Of a stretch of DNA of 10,540 bases, positions 1 to 6,659 are shown piece by piece. The translations under genes were made by a program, and so were the position numbers. The first letter of the stretch is position 1. The number at the start of each line of letters is the position of its first letter. The stretch is from SH-MAG3 sp036374995. GTDB lineage: Bacteria > Gemmatimonadota > Gemmatimonadetes > Longimicrobiales > RSA9. Where the stretch lies: the NCBI GenBank assembly GCA_036374995.1, contig DASUSS010000065.1:1-10540 (forward strand), written 5' to 3'. The notes below the pieces were generated by a model. It saw only the letters and a program-made list of their open reading frames with translations. It ran no database searches and was not told the DNA's origin.

Positions 1-445
1 GGATCAGCGCCGCCAGCGGGAGCGTCGTCGCGCGTGCCCAGCGGCGCACCGCCGCGGGCCGGTCGGCGAGCCAGCGTCCCGCCTGGAGCCCGACGCCGGC
101 AGCCAGCGCGAGCAGCGCGAGCGGGTGGATGCGCGGGATCATCAGCAGGAACGAGAAGCACGCGAGTGCCGCGAACGTGCCCGGCAGCGTGCGGCGCGAG
201 CCGGCCGCCGGCAGCACCCTGCCGAGCCCGGCCAGTACGGCCGCGGCGCAGCCGAAGACCAGCAGGTTCGCGAGCGGTGCCGTCCACACGATCTGCGGAT
301 CGAGCACCACCGCGCGGTGCAGGACGTACACGGCCAGCAGCCAGACGATCACCTGGCCGAGGCCCGTGGCGAGCGAGAACCACACTATGAGCAGGAGCGT
401 GCCGGGAGCCGGCGAGTCCCGCTCGGTTCGTTGCGTCGTCGTCAT
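1..445 (-). CDS. N-terminal membrane region of a probable membrane-anchored sulfatase (partial)
   Basis: The minus-strand frame opens at an ATG (bases 445-443) and stays open to the left edge, giving 148 residues with no stop, so the gene is cut by the window. After a short polar N-terminus (MTTTQRTERDSPAPG) there are about four hydrophobic segments: around residues 16-42, 52-73, 88-103 and 106-120, the last followed by basic residues near 'RWLADRPAAVRRWAR'. The pattern of a WF-LATGL start, 'VWTAPLANLLVF', 'IPRIHPLALLAL' and a basic loop before the next hydrophobic stretch resembles the N-terminal membrane domain I recall from periplasmic sulfatase-like hydrolases of Gemmatimonadota and Planctomycetes. 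The catalytic domain would lie outside the window, so that assignment is inference. No strong Shine-Dalgarno precedes the ATG. It is divergent from the PHP gene. Alternatives are any other polytopic membrane enzyme. The coding call is firm; the function is moderate to weak. Confidence 0.72.
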   Translation of the reverse strand, partial: MTTTQRTERDSPAPGTLLLIVWFSLATGLGQVIVWLLAVYVLHRAVVLDPQIVWTAPLANLLVFGCAAAVLAGLGRVLPAAGSRRTLPGTFAALACFSFLLMIPRIHPLALLALAAGVGLQAGRWLADRPAAVRRWARATTLPLAALI

Positions 446-499
446 TCGATACTGGATTCCGGGGCGTCCGCCGCCGGCGTCTGCGCGGGTCGAAACCTG

Positions 500-518
500 G
501 CGGGCCGGCGAGGCCCGC
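500..518. other. Short hairpin in the divergent intergenic region
   Basis: The arms GCGGGCC (500-506) and GGCCCGC (512-518) are perfect inverted repeats around a 5-base loop. They lie between the divergent starts at 445 and 559. The site could be an operator or a 5' leader hairpin, or chance in such GC-rich DNA. I could not identify convincing -35/-10 boxes for either gene in the 113-base gap. Confidence 0.25.
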
Positions 519-558
519 GCGAGCAAGAACGGTACCCGAACACGTGAGTCCGCATCCC

Positions 559-1236
559 ATGCAGCACTGGAACGTCGATCTGCACATGCACACCCGCCAT
601 TCGCGCGATGCCGTGCTGACCCCGGCCGAGCTCATCGCCTGTGCCCGCGCCGCCGGACTCGACCGCATCGCCATCACCGACCACAATACCCTCGACGGCG
701 CACACGAAGCGGCTGCCATCGACCCCGATTTCGTCATCCCCGGTGAAGAAATCGACTGCGCCGGCGGTGGTCATCTCATCGGCCTGTTCCTCACGAACGC
801 CATTCCCCCCGGCCTGCCGCTCGAGCACATCGCCGCGCGGATCCGCGATCAGGGCGGCATCGTCTACGCACCGCACCCGTTCGCGCACCTTTGGAACGGC
901 GCAGAGCGCGCCAGGCGGGCCATCGCGATCGCCGATGTCATCGAGGTGCACAACTCCCGCGCCTTCGCGCCCGCATGGAATCGCCGCGCTGCCGACGCCG
1001 CCCGCCGCACCGGTCTTCCCGCCGCCGCCGGCAGCGACAGCCACTTCACACGGGAGGTCGGCAGCGCATACACGGAGATGCCGCCCTTCCACGACGTGGC
1101 CACCTTCCGTGCCGCACTCGCCGGCGCCCGCCCCGTCGGTCTGCGCACCGCCAGCCCTCTCGTCCACGTCGCCAGTGTCGGCACGCACCTCCTGCGCGCC
1201 GCCACCGATCGGCTTCCGCGGCGCTCGCGCGCCTGA
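559..1236 (+). CDS. PHP-domain metal-dependent phosphoesterase
   Basis: This 225-residue protein consists almost entirely of one PHP domain. The metal-binding motifs appear in the family order: DLHMHT (H9, H11) followed by D17, ITDHNT (D41, H42), GEEID (E63/E64) with GGGHLIGLF (H72), YAPHPF (H106), EVHNSR (H131) and GSDSHF (D160, H162). PHP proteins of this stand-alone type hydrolyse phosphoesters using two or three metal ions. Characterised relatives include the TrpH/RNase AM (3',5'-nucleoside bisphosphate phosphatase) group, which is usually longer, about 280 residues. The substrate here cannot be read from sequence. The protein has no signal peptide and is probably cytoplasmic. The ATG at 559 is preferred because the fold begins almost at once (WNVDLH); a GTG at 544 in the same frame would add five residues, and neither has a clear ribosome site. 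Two hairpins follow the stop codon, so it is probably monocistronic. Confidence 0.93.
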   Translation: MQHWNVDLHMHTRHSRDAVLTPAELIACARAAGLDRIAITDHNTLDGAHEAAAIDPDFVIPGEEIDCAGGGHLIGLFLTNAIPPGLPLEHIAARIRDQGGIVYAPHPFAHLWNGAERARRAIAIADVIEVHNSRAFAPAWNRRAADAARRTGLPAAAGSDSHFTREVGSAYTEMPPFHDVATFRAALAGARPVGLRTASPLVHVASVGTHLLRAATDRLPRRSRA

Positions 1237-1246
1237 CCCGCAAGCG

Positions 1247-1282
1247 CCCGGCAGATGTTGCAGCGACGCAACAGCTGCCGGG
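1247..1282 (+). terminator. Strong hairpin 10 bases after the PHP stop, terminator-like
   Basis: The outer arms CCCGGCAG (1247-1254) and CTGCCGGG (1275-1282) pair perfectly. After one mismatch (A1255/G1274) the inner arms TGTTGC (1256-1261) and GCAACA (1268-1273) continue the stem to a 6-base loop. This makes a 14-pair stem, among the longest inverted repeats in the window. No T-run follows, so it is not a classical intrinsic terminator. It could stop transcription in a U-tract-independent way, protect the 3' end of the mRNA, or assist Rho. Confidence 0.5.
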
Positions 1283-1291
1283 TCCGCCGAT

Positions 1292-1312
1292 GCGCCTTTC
1301 GCAGAAGGGCGC
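1292..1312 (+). terminator. Second tandem hairpin after the PHP gene
   Basis: The arms GCGCCTTTC (1292-1300) and GAAGGGCGC (1304-1312) form a nine-pair stem closed by a 3-base loop, with one pair a G-U that works only in plus-strand RNA (T1297 with G1307). It follows the first hairpin by nine bases. Two hairpins side by side downstream of a stop support a 3'-end function for the upstream gene. It also lacks a U-tract. Confidence 0.35.
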
Positions 1313-1516
1313 GCCGGGTATTGAACTTGCTCCCGCCGTTCCGCGCGCCGGCGATGAAAACGGCGCACTCGACCCTCCGGTGGCTGGCGCAAACAGAAGA
1401 CAGACAACGAGGCGCGGGTGCAGCGGGGAGAACCGGCTCGCGCCCGCGAAGGAACCGATGACGGGTTACACGAGGCGTGACAGGTCGGACGGCGTCACTG
1501 CCGGGGGCATTGCGGC
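1313..1516. other. Gene-free stretch upstream of the glycosylation operon
   Basis: I see no supported gene here; the reading frames that cross it are shadows of neighbours or lack family features and ribosome sites. It holds a 7-base inverted repeat, CGCCGTT (1334-1340) and AACGGCG (1359-1365), with an 18-base spacer. It presumably also carries the promoter and 5' leader of the operon that begins at 1517. I found no convincing -35/-10 pair. TTGAAC at 1321 resembles a -35 box but has no -10 partner at the right distance. No known riboswitch consensus was recognised. Confidence 0.4.
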
Positions 1517-2926
1517 ATGATGGCAGGACCGCGGGTCGTGATCCTCGGGGGCGGCCCGGCCGGAGTCGGAGGAGCGTACTACCTCCGGAAGACCGGTCGT
1601 GCGCAGGCGACGGTGCTGGAGCAGCAGGCGGTGTTGGGCGGCAATGCCGGGAGCTTCGATGTGCAGGGTGTGCGGGTCGACTTCGGGAGTCACCGGCTGC
1701 ACCACGCCTGTGACCGGTCGATCCTCGCCGATCTCGAGGCGCTGATCGGCGACGATCTGCTGAGCAACCCGCGGCGCGGCCGGATCCGTCTGCGCGGGCG
1801 ATGGGTGCACTTCCCGCTCAAGCCGATCGATCTGATGTTGCGGCTGGACCGGCGTTTCGCCGCGGGCTCGTTGCGCGACATGGTGGCGGGGGCGCTGAAC
1901 GGCCGGAAGAACGGTACGGGGGCGGACACGTTCGCGTCGGTACTCCAGGCGAGTCTGGGTCCGACGATCTGCGAGCACTTCTACTTCCCGTACGCGCGCA
2001 AGCTCTGGGGCCGCGAGCCCTCGGAGCTGTCCGGCATCCAGGCGCGGAAGCGCGTGTCCGCCGGCACGTTCAGCAAGCTGATGAAGCGGCTGTTCCGGCC
2101 GCCCGGCTCGGGCCGGTTCTACTACCCGCGCCACGGCTACGGCCAGATCACGAACGTGCTCGCCGCGGACGCGGCACGGCGCGGCGCGGACATCATGACG
2201 GGAGCGCGCGTGACCGCCCTCGAGCCCGCCGCCGGCGGTGGCTGGACGGTGAGCTTCGAGCGCGAGGGCACCGGTCAGAAGCTGCGTGCCGATTACGTGT
2301 GGTCGACGATTCCGACACCGCTCGTCGCCCGCATGATGCGCCCGGCCGCGCCACCGGAAGTGCTGAAGGCCGCCGGCTCGATCTCCTATCGCGCCATGGT
2401 CCTCGCCTATCTCGTGCTCGACGTGGACCGCTTCTCGACCACGGACGCGCACTACTTCCCGGAAGAGAACGTGACCATGACGCGACTCTCCGAGCCGAAG
2501 AACTACGCGTGCCGGACGGAGCCCCGGGGCCGGACGGTGCTGTGCGCGGAGCTCCCGTGCAGTACGGAGGATGCGCTGTGGCAGATGAGCGATGCGGACG
2601 TGGGCGCGCTCGTCGCAGCCGATATGGAACGGGCGGGCATCCCGCTGTCGCGCGCACCGATCCACGTGGAGACGCGCCGTCTGAAGCAGGCGTATCCGAT
2701 CTATCTGAACGGCTACGAGATCCCCTTCGCCGTTCTGGACGAGTGGGCCGAGTCGCTGCCGGACTTCCTGATGTACGGGCGGCAGGCGCTGTTCGCCCAC
2801 GACAACACGCATCACGGACTGTACATGGCCTCCGCGGCCGTCGACTGTCTCGGCGAGAACGGCTTCGATCGGGCGAAGTGGCACCGCTACCGCGACATCT
2901 TCGCGACGCACGTGGTCGAGGACTGA
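1517..2926 (+). CDS. FAD-dependent oxidoreductase, protoporphyrinogen oxidase/UDP-galactopyranose mutase-like
   Basis: This 469-residue protein begins with a dinucleotide-binding Rossmann motif: VVILGGGPAG (G11-x-G13-x-x-G16), an acidic residue at the end of strand 2 (E35 in 'VLEQQAVLGG'), then GGNAGSF and 'VDFGSHRLHH', typical of the amine oxidase/protoporphyrinogen oxidase superfamily that also includes UDP-galactopyranose mutases. The C-terminal 'HHGLYMASAAVDC' fits the second FAD-contact segment. The length suits the family. It has no signal peptide, so it is cytoplasmic or peripheral to the membrane. Relatives sit beside glycosyltransferases in many genomes, and the placement here as first gene of a glycosyltransferase operon makes a role in sugar or lipid-carrier modification more likely than haem synthesis; this is inference. 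The start is ATG-ATG at 1517/1520 with a GGGGG stretch at 1503-1507. The stop lies five bases before the next gene, so the two are probably co-translated. The exact reaction is unknown. Confidence 0.9.
   Translation: MMAGPRVVILGGGPAGVGGAYYLRKTGRAQATVLEQQAVLGGNAGSFDVQGVRVDFGSHRLHHACDRSILADLEALIGDDLLSNPRRGRIRLRGRWVHFPLKPIDLMLRLDRRFAAGSLRDMVAGALNGRKNGTGADTFASVLQASLGPTICEHFYFPYARKLWGREPSELSGIQARKRVSAGTFSKLMKRLFRPPGSGRFYYPRHGYGQITNVLAADAARRGADIMTGARVTALEPAAGGGWTVSFEREGTGQKLRADYVWSTIPTPLVARMMRPAAPPEVLKAAGSISYRAMVLAYLVLDVDRFSTTDAHYFPEENVTMTRLSEPKNYACRTEPRGRTVLCAELPCSTEDALWQMSDADVGALVAADMERAGIPLSRAPIHVETRRLKQAYPIYLNGYEIPFAVLDEWAESLPDFLMYGRQALFAHDNTHHGLYMASAAVDCLGENGFDRAKWHRYRDIFATHVVED
2918..2922 (+). 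promoter_or_regulatory. Ribosome binding site of the GT39-like gene
   Basis: GAGGA lies nine bases before the ATG at 2932, inside the last codons of the FAD oxidoreductase gene. It decides the start at 2932: the frame itself is open far upstream into that gene, but the upstream part is only a shadow in another frame. Confidence 0.6.
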
Positions 2927-2931
2927 GACCC

Positions 2932-4671
2932 ATGGCTGCCCACCCCACGGCGTCGCCTCCGCTTGCTTCGGCCGAGCTGCCGGTCTCCGGCGTAGCCCCG
3001 ACCGGACCGCACCGCCGCGCCGTGCTTGACCCGCTGCTGTGGATCGGTGGTGCGCTCGTCGCTGCGGCCGCCGTCCTGCCGCACGGCCCGCTCGCCGCCG
3101 CCGTGGCCGCAGCCGGCGGTGCGCCCGACCTCGCGCGCGGGTTCCTGCTCCTGCGACTGGTGCTCGCAGCCACCGGCCTGCTCCTGGCCGGCACCGCCTA
3201 CTGGCAGCTGGGGCGCAACAGTGTGGGTCTCGTGCGGCTCCCGCTGCCGGCGCGCGTGTCGATGCTACGTTCCGACGCGCTCGCGGTGGGTGCGCTGGTG
3301 CTGCTCGCCGCCGCGCTGCGCGTGCCGGCGCTGAACGCGCAGTACTGGATCGATGAGATGTTCACGGTCGTCGAGTTCGTGCGGCCATCGTTCATTGCGA
3401 TCGTGACCAGCTTCGAGTCGCAGAACAATCATCCGCTGTACTCGCTGCTGGCCAACGCCGCGGTGGCCGTGCTCGGCGAGTCGCCGTGGGTGCTCCGCCT
3501 GCCCGCGCTGCTGTTCGGCGTCGCGAGCATCGGCGCAGTCTACTGGCTCGCCGTGCAGATCACGGATCGGACGGAAGCGCTCCTCGCGACCGCGCTGCTC
3601 GCCGTGTCGTACCATCACGTCTGGTTCTCACAGAACGCGCGCTCGTATACGGCGCTGCTGTTCTTCACGCTGGTCGGCACCGGCCTGTTCCTGCGGCTGT
3701 GTCGCGAGCGGACGGGCGACGCGCGCTCGACCGCGCTCGCCTATGCCGCATTCATGACACTCGCGGTGTACGCGCACATGACGGCGGCGCTGATCGTGTG
3801 CGCGCATTTCCTCGTCTGGGCCGTCGCGGTGTCCGTGCGCGGCCGGTGGCAGGATGCGTGGCGCTCCGCGCCCGCGTTCGCCGTCGCTCTGGCCGGTGCC
3901 CTGTCACTCTGCGTCTATGCGCCGGGGCTCGGCCACATCGCGTCCGGTCTCGGCGGCGCCGGCGAGCAGGTCGACATGGTGTGGAAGAACCCGCTGTGGA
4001 TGCTGATGGAGACCGTGCGCGGGCTGGCCCGCGGCGTGCCCGGCGGCGTTCCCGCTCTCGCCATCGCCGCCATCGCACCGGTCGCGGGCCTGGTCAGCTA
4101 CGCGCGCAGGGATCCCGTGATCACGGCGCTGATGATCGCCCCCGGCATCCTCACGGCCGCCCTGCTGGTCGCGACGGCGCACAACCTGTGGCCGCGGTTC
4201 TTCTTCTTCGCCGCGGGGTTCGTCATCCTCGTGGTGGTCCGCGGCGTGTTCGCGCTCGCCGCCGCGCAGCGGCTCGTGACGCCGCGCACACTCGGAGCGC
4301 TGGTCGTCGCACTCCTCGTTGCGGGGAGCGCACTGCTGCTGCCTGCCGCGTGGGCGCCGAAGCAGCAGTTCGTCGAGGCGATGGACCACATCGAGCGCGC
4401 GCGTGCGCCGGGCGACGTCGTTGCCGTCACCGGCATCGCGGACTGGGTATACCACGATTTCTACCCGACGGACTGGACGAGTGTCGAGGACGCGGGTACG
4501 CTGCGCCGTCTGGCATCCGCACCCGGACGGACGTGGCTGATCCACATCATGCCCGAGCTCATTGCTGCGCGCACACCGGAGCTCTGGGCGGCCGTTGAAG
4601 AGTTCGATGAGGTCGCGACGTACCGCGGCACGCTGGCGGGCGGCACCATACACATCGGGGTGAGCAGATGA
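2932..4671 (+). CDS. GT-C membrane glycosyltransferase, family 39-like
   Basis: This 579-residue polytopic membrane protein has the layout of the ArnT/PMT (GT39) group. After a Pro/Ala-rich N-terminus, hydrophobic spans begin near residue 35. The first large outer loop carries the acidic pair of the family in 'YWIDEMFTV' (D141, E142), followed by 'NNHPLYSLL' (H167), the counterpart of the HPPLY motif. About ten or more further membrane segments run to about residue 470. A soluble tail of about 110 residues (from 'WAPKQQFVEAMDHI' to the end) should face outside. Such enzymes take a sugar from a polyprenyl-phosphate donor and transfer it to protein, lipid or glycan on the outer face of the inner membrane. 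The acceptor cannot be told. The stop overlaps the start of the GT2 gene (ATGA, 4668-4671), which indicates translational coupling, and the GT2 product is a natural source of its donor. Confidence 0.9.
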   Translation: MAAHPTASPPLASAELPVSGVAPTGPHRRAVLDPLLWIGGALVAAAAVLPHGPLAAAVAAAGGAPDLARGFLLLRLVLAATGLLLAGTAYWQLGRNSVGLVRLPLPARVSMLRSDALAVGALVLLAAALRVPALNAQYWIDEMFTVVEFVRPSFIAIVTSFESQNNHPLYSLLANAAVAVLGESPWVLRLPALLFGVASIGAVYWLAVQITDRTEALLATALLAVSYHHVWFSQNARSYTALLFFTLVGTGLFLRLCRERTGDARSTALAYAAFMTLAVYAHMTAALIVCAHFLVWAVAVSVRGRWQDAWRSAPAFAVALAGALSLCVYAPGLGHIASGLGGAGEQVDMVWKNPLWMLMETVRGLARGVPGGVPALAIAAIAPVAGLVSYARRDPVITALMIAPGILTAALLVATAHNLWPRFFFFAAGFVILVVVRGVFALAAAQRLVTPRTLGALVVALLVAGSALLLPAAWAPKQQFVEAMDHIERARAPGDVVAVTGIADWVYHDFYPTDWTSVEDAGTLRRLASAPGRTWLIHIMPELIAARTPELWAAVEEFDEVATYRGTLAGGTIHIGVSR

Positions 4672-5594
4672 ATCCGACGAAGGTTGCAGAGTGGAATCCC
4701 GCAGCGCCCGCGGCCGAGGTGCGCACGCGGACGGGTGTCGCGGTCGTGATCCCCGCGTTCAACGAGGGACCGCACGTCGCCGATCAGGTCCGGCGTGTCC
4801 AGGCCGTGCTCGCGACGACGGACTGGGACTTCGACATCATCGTCGTGGACGACGGCTCCGCCGATGACACGGCAGCCGCGGCAGCGGCCACGGGCGTGCG
4901 GGTGATCCGCAACGTGCGCAACATGGGCTACGGCGCATCGCTGAAGCGCGGCATCGCCGAGACGGGGCACGAGTGGGTGCTCATCACGGATGCCGATGGC
5001 ACCTACCCCGCGGATGCGATTCCGCGGATGCTCGAGCAGGTCGCGGATCCGGATCTCGTCGTCGACATGGTGACCGGCGCCCGCGTCGGCAAGGAAGTGC
5101 ACATCCAGACGGCGCGCCGGCCGGCGAAGTGGTTCCTGAATCGGCTGGCGAGCTACCTGGCCGGGCAACACCTGCCCGACCTCAATTCCGGTCTGCGCCT
5201 GATGCGCCGCTCCATGGTGGAGCGCTACGTGCACCTGCTGCCGAACGGGTTCTCGTTCACGACGACGATTACGCTCGCGTGCGCGTGCAACGGGCATCCG
5301 GTCGTGTTCGTGCCCATCGACTATCACGCGCGCCTCGGATCGTCGAAGATCCGGCCGCGCCACGCGTTCGATTTCGCGCTGCTCATCATCCGGACCATCG
5401 TGTTCTTCAATCCGCTAAAGGTCTTCGTGCCGATCGGCTTCGCGCTCGCGCTGGCCGGTGTGATGAAGTTCGTCTACGACGTGTTCAGGAACAACCTGTC
5501 GGAGAGCGCGATCTTCGCGCTGCTCGCGGCGCTCATCATCTGGTGTGTCGGGCTGCTTGCGGATCAGAATGCGCGTATCGCGTCGAGTCGATAG
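4668..5594 (+). CDS. GT2 polyprenyl-phosphate sugar synthase (DPM1/GtrB-like)
   Basis: This 308-residue protein has a GT-A catalytic domain: 'VVIPAFNEG' (residues 26-34), 'IIVVDDGSADDT' (D61, D62), 'RNMGYGASLKRG' and the metal-binding 'TDADGTYP' (D108-x-D110), then 'LPDLNSGLRLMRR', typical of dolichyl- and undecaprenyl-phosphate sugar synthases. The C-terminus has two membrane spans, 'VFVPIGFALALAGVMKFVY' and 'AIFALLAALIIWCVGLLAD', as in GtrB-type enzymes. It would join a nucleotide sugar to polyprenyl phosphate at the cytoplasmic face. Which sugar is used (glucose, mannose or another) cannot be decided. The start is an ATG overlapping the upstream stop, with GGGGTGAG at 4657-4664 as ribosome site. 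The pairing with a GT39-like enzyme upstream and a flippase-like protein downstream supports a lipid-linked sugar pathway. Confidence 0.95.
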   Translation: MNPTKVAEWNPAAPAAEVRTRTGVAVVIPAFNEGPHVADQVRRVQAVLATTDWDFDIIVVDDGSADDTAAAAAATGVRVIRNVRNMGYGASLKRGIAETGHEWVLITDADGTYPADAIPRMLEQVADPDLVVDMVTGARVGKEVHIQTARRPAKWFLNRLASYLAGQHLPDLNSGLRLMRRSMVERYVHLLPNGFSFTTTITLACACNGHPVVFVPIDYHARLGSSKIRPRHAFDFALLIIRTIVFFNPLKVFVPIGFALALAGVMKFVYDVFRNNLSESAIFALLAALIIWCVGLLADQNARIASSR

Positions 5595-5607
5595 CGCATC
5601 GGCGGGC

Positions 5608-5611
5608 GGAG
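5608..5611 (+). promoter_or_regulatory. Ribosome binding site of the flippase-like gene
   Basis: GGAG lies ten bases before the ATG at 5622, in the 27-base gap after the GT2 stop. The gap has no room for a separate promoter and terminator, so the flippase-like gene is read with the operon. Confidence 0.5.
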
Positions 5612-5621
5612 CTGCCGGCTG

Positions 5622-6659
5622 ATGCAGACGCGATCCGAGACGCCGGCGACCATCGGCGGTGCGCTGCGATCGGCGTGGCGCTCGACTGCACTCCGCGTCA
5701 GTGTCAGCGCCGCGCTGCTCGTGCTGCTGTTCCGGCTGCTCCCACTCGACGATGTCTGGGGCGCACTCACGGGCGTCGGCGCGACCCTGTGGCTCGCGGC
5801 CATCGCGGCTTACCTCTCCGCCCACCTGCTGGGTGTCGTGAAGTGGCGGCTGCTCGTGAACACGGCCGGCGCAGCGCTGCCGCGCATGGACGCGGTGCGC
5901 TGCTACTATCTCGGCCTCTTCGGCAACACGTTCCTGCCCTCGGTCGTCGGCGGTGACCTCATCCGCGCGGGCGCGGCGCTGCGCCGGGTTCGGTCGCGCG
6001 AGGCGCTCGTCCTCGGCAGCCTGGTCGACCGCGTCCAGGACATGCTCGCCCTGGCCGCGGTCGCGGGCATCGGCGCACTGCTGCTCCCCACGGCCCTCGA
6101 TGACCGCAGCCGGCGCGTGTTCGGCATGTTCGCCCTCGCCGGCATCGCGTTCGGCGGAATCGTGCTGCTGGCGCTGCGACTGCTCCCCGGACGACGCTTC
6201 CCGCTCCGGTTCCGGCGCCGACTCGTTCGCATCCGCGCGGCGTATCGCGCTCTGTCACGGCGCCCGCGCGCACTCATCGGTGCCGTACTGCTCGGCATGC
6301 TGCTCCAGCTCGCGATGATCGCACTCAGCGCATGGCTCGGCAGTCTCGTCGGACTCGTCGTGCCGTTCCAGGTATGGCTGTTCGTGTGGCCGCTCGCGAA
6401 GATCGCGGCGACGGTGCCGCTGACGCAGGGGGGTCTCGGCGTGCGGGAAGCCGCGCTCGCCGCGCTCTTCGCGCCGTTCGGCGTCGAGCCGGCGCTCGCG
6501 GTCACGGCGAGCCTGGCATTCCAGTTCGCTCTGATCAGTGGCGGACTGACGGGAGGCGTTCTCTACGTGCTGATGGGACGGATGCGTGGCGCGACCGGGA
6601 CCGCGGCCGCACCGGTGATGACGCCCGGGTCACTGACCCGCCCGCACGCCCGGCTCTGA
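5622..6659 (+). CDS. Flippase-like membrane protein, LPG_synthase_TM (UPF0104/YbhN/AglD-like) family
   Basis: This 345-residue integral membrane protein has about seven or eight hydrophobic spans. Two conserved signatures of the lysylphosphatidylglycerol synthase transmembrane/UPF0104 family are visible: 'FGNTFLPSVVGGDLIRA' (F100 onward) and 'TQGGLGVREAALAALF' (T268 onward). The family includes the flippase-like membrane domain of MprF and AglD-type proteins; members beside glycosyltransferases are often annotated as flippase-like, though few have been tested. There is no C-terminal aminoacyl-transferase domain, so it is not a full MprF. By position it could move the GT2 product across the membrane for the GT39-like enzyme (inference). 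The C-terminal 25 residues are polar and proline-rich. Its last 30 bases overlap the convergent epimerase gene on the opposite strand. Confidence 0.92.
   Translation: MQTRSETPATIGGALRSAWRSTALRVSVSAALLVLLFRLLPLDDVWGALTGVGATLWLAAIAAYLSAHLLGVVKWRLLVNTAGAALPRMDAVRCYYLGLFGNTFLPSVVGGDLIRAGAALRRVRSREALVLGSLVDRVQDMLALAAVAGIGALLLPTALDDRSRRVFGMFALAGIAFGGIVLLALRLLPGRRFPLRFRRRLVRIRAAYRALSRRPRALIGAVLLGMLLQLAMIALSAWLGSLVGLVVPFQVWLFVWPLAKIAATVPLTQGGLGVREAALAALFAPFGVEPALAVTASLAFQFALISGGLTGGVLYVLMGRMRGATGTAAAPVMTPGSLTRPHARL
6626..6640. repeat. 15-bp palindrome in the convergent overlap
   Basis: CGGGTCA and TGACCCG are perfect 7-base arms around C6633. The palindrome spans the stop codon of the minus-strand epimerase (6632-6630) and lies in the tail of the plus-strand flippase-like gene. 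It could fold in either transcript as a weak 3'-end hairpin. Confidence 0.3.

Noticed and set aside
1321..1349. TTGAAC as a -35 box for the operon
   Set aside because: No A/T-rich -10 element occurs at 16-18 bases downstream.
442..1407. Minus-strand open frame across the PHP gene and intergenic region
   Set aside because: It is antisense to a well-supported PHP domain, has low-complexity composition and no known motif.
1466..2911. Long open frame on the minus strand opposite the FAD oxidoreductase gene
   Set aside because: It is rich in Arg, His and Val with no recognisable domain, and it mirrors a clear FAD enzyme. Long antisense frames are expected at this GC content.
1801..2931. Upstream extension of the GT39-like reading frame
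   Set aside because: It overlaps the FAD oxidoreductase gene in another frame and is Arg/Gly-rich without family features. The ATG at 2932 has a GAGGA ribosome site and fits the family's N-terminus.
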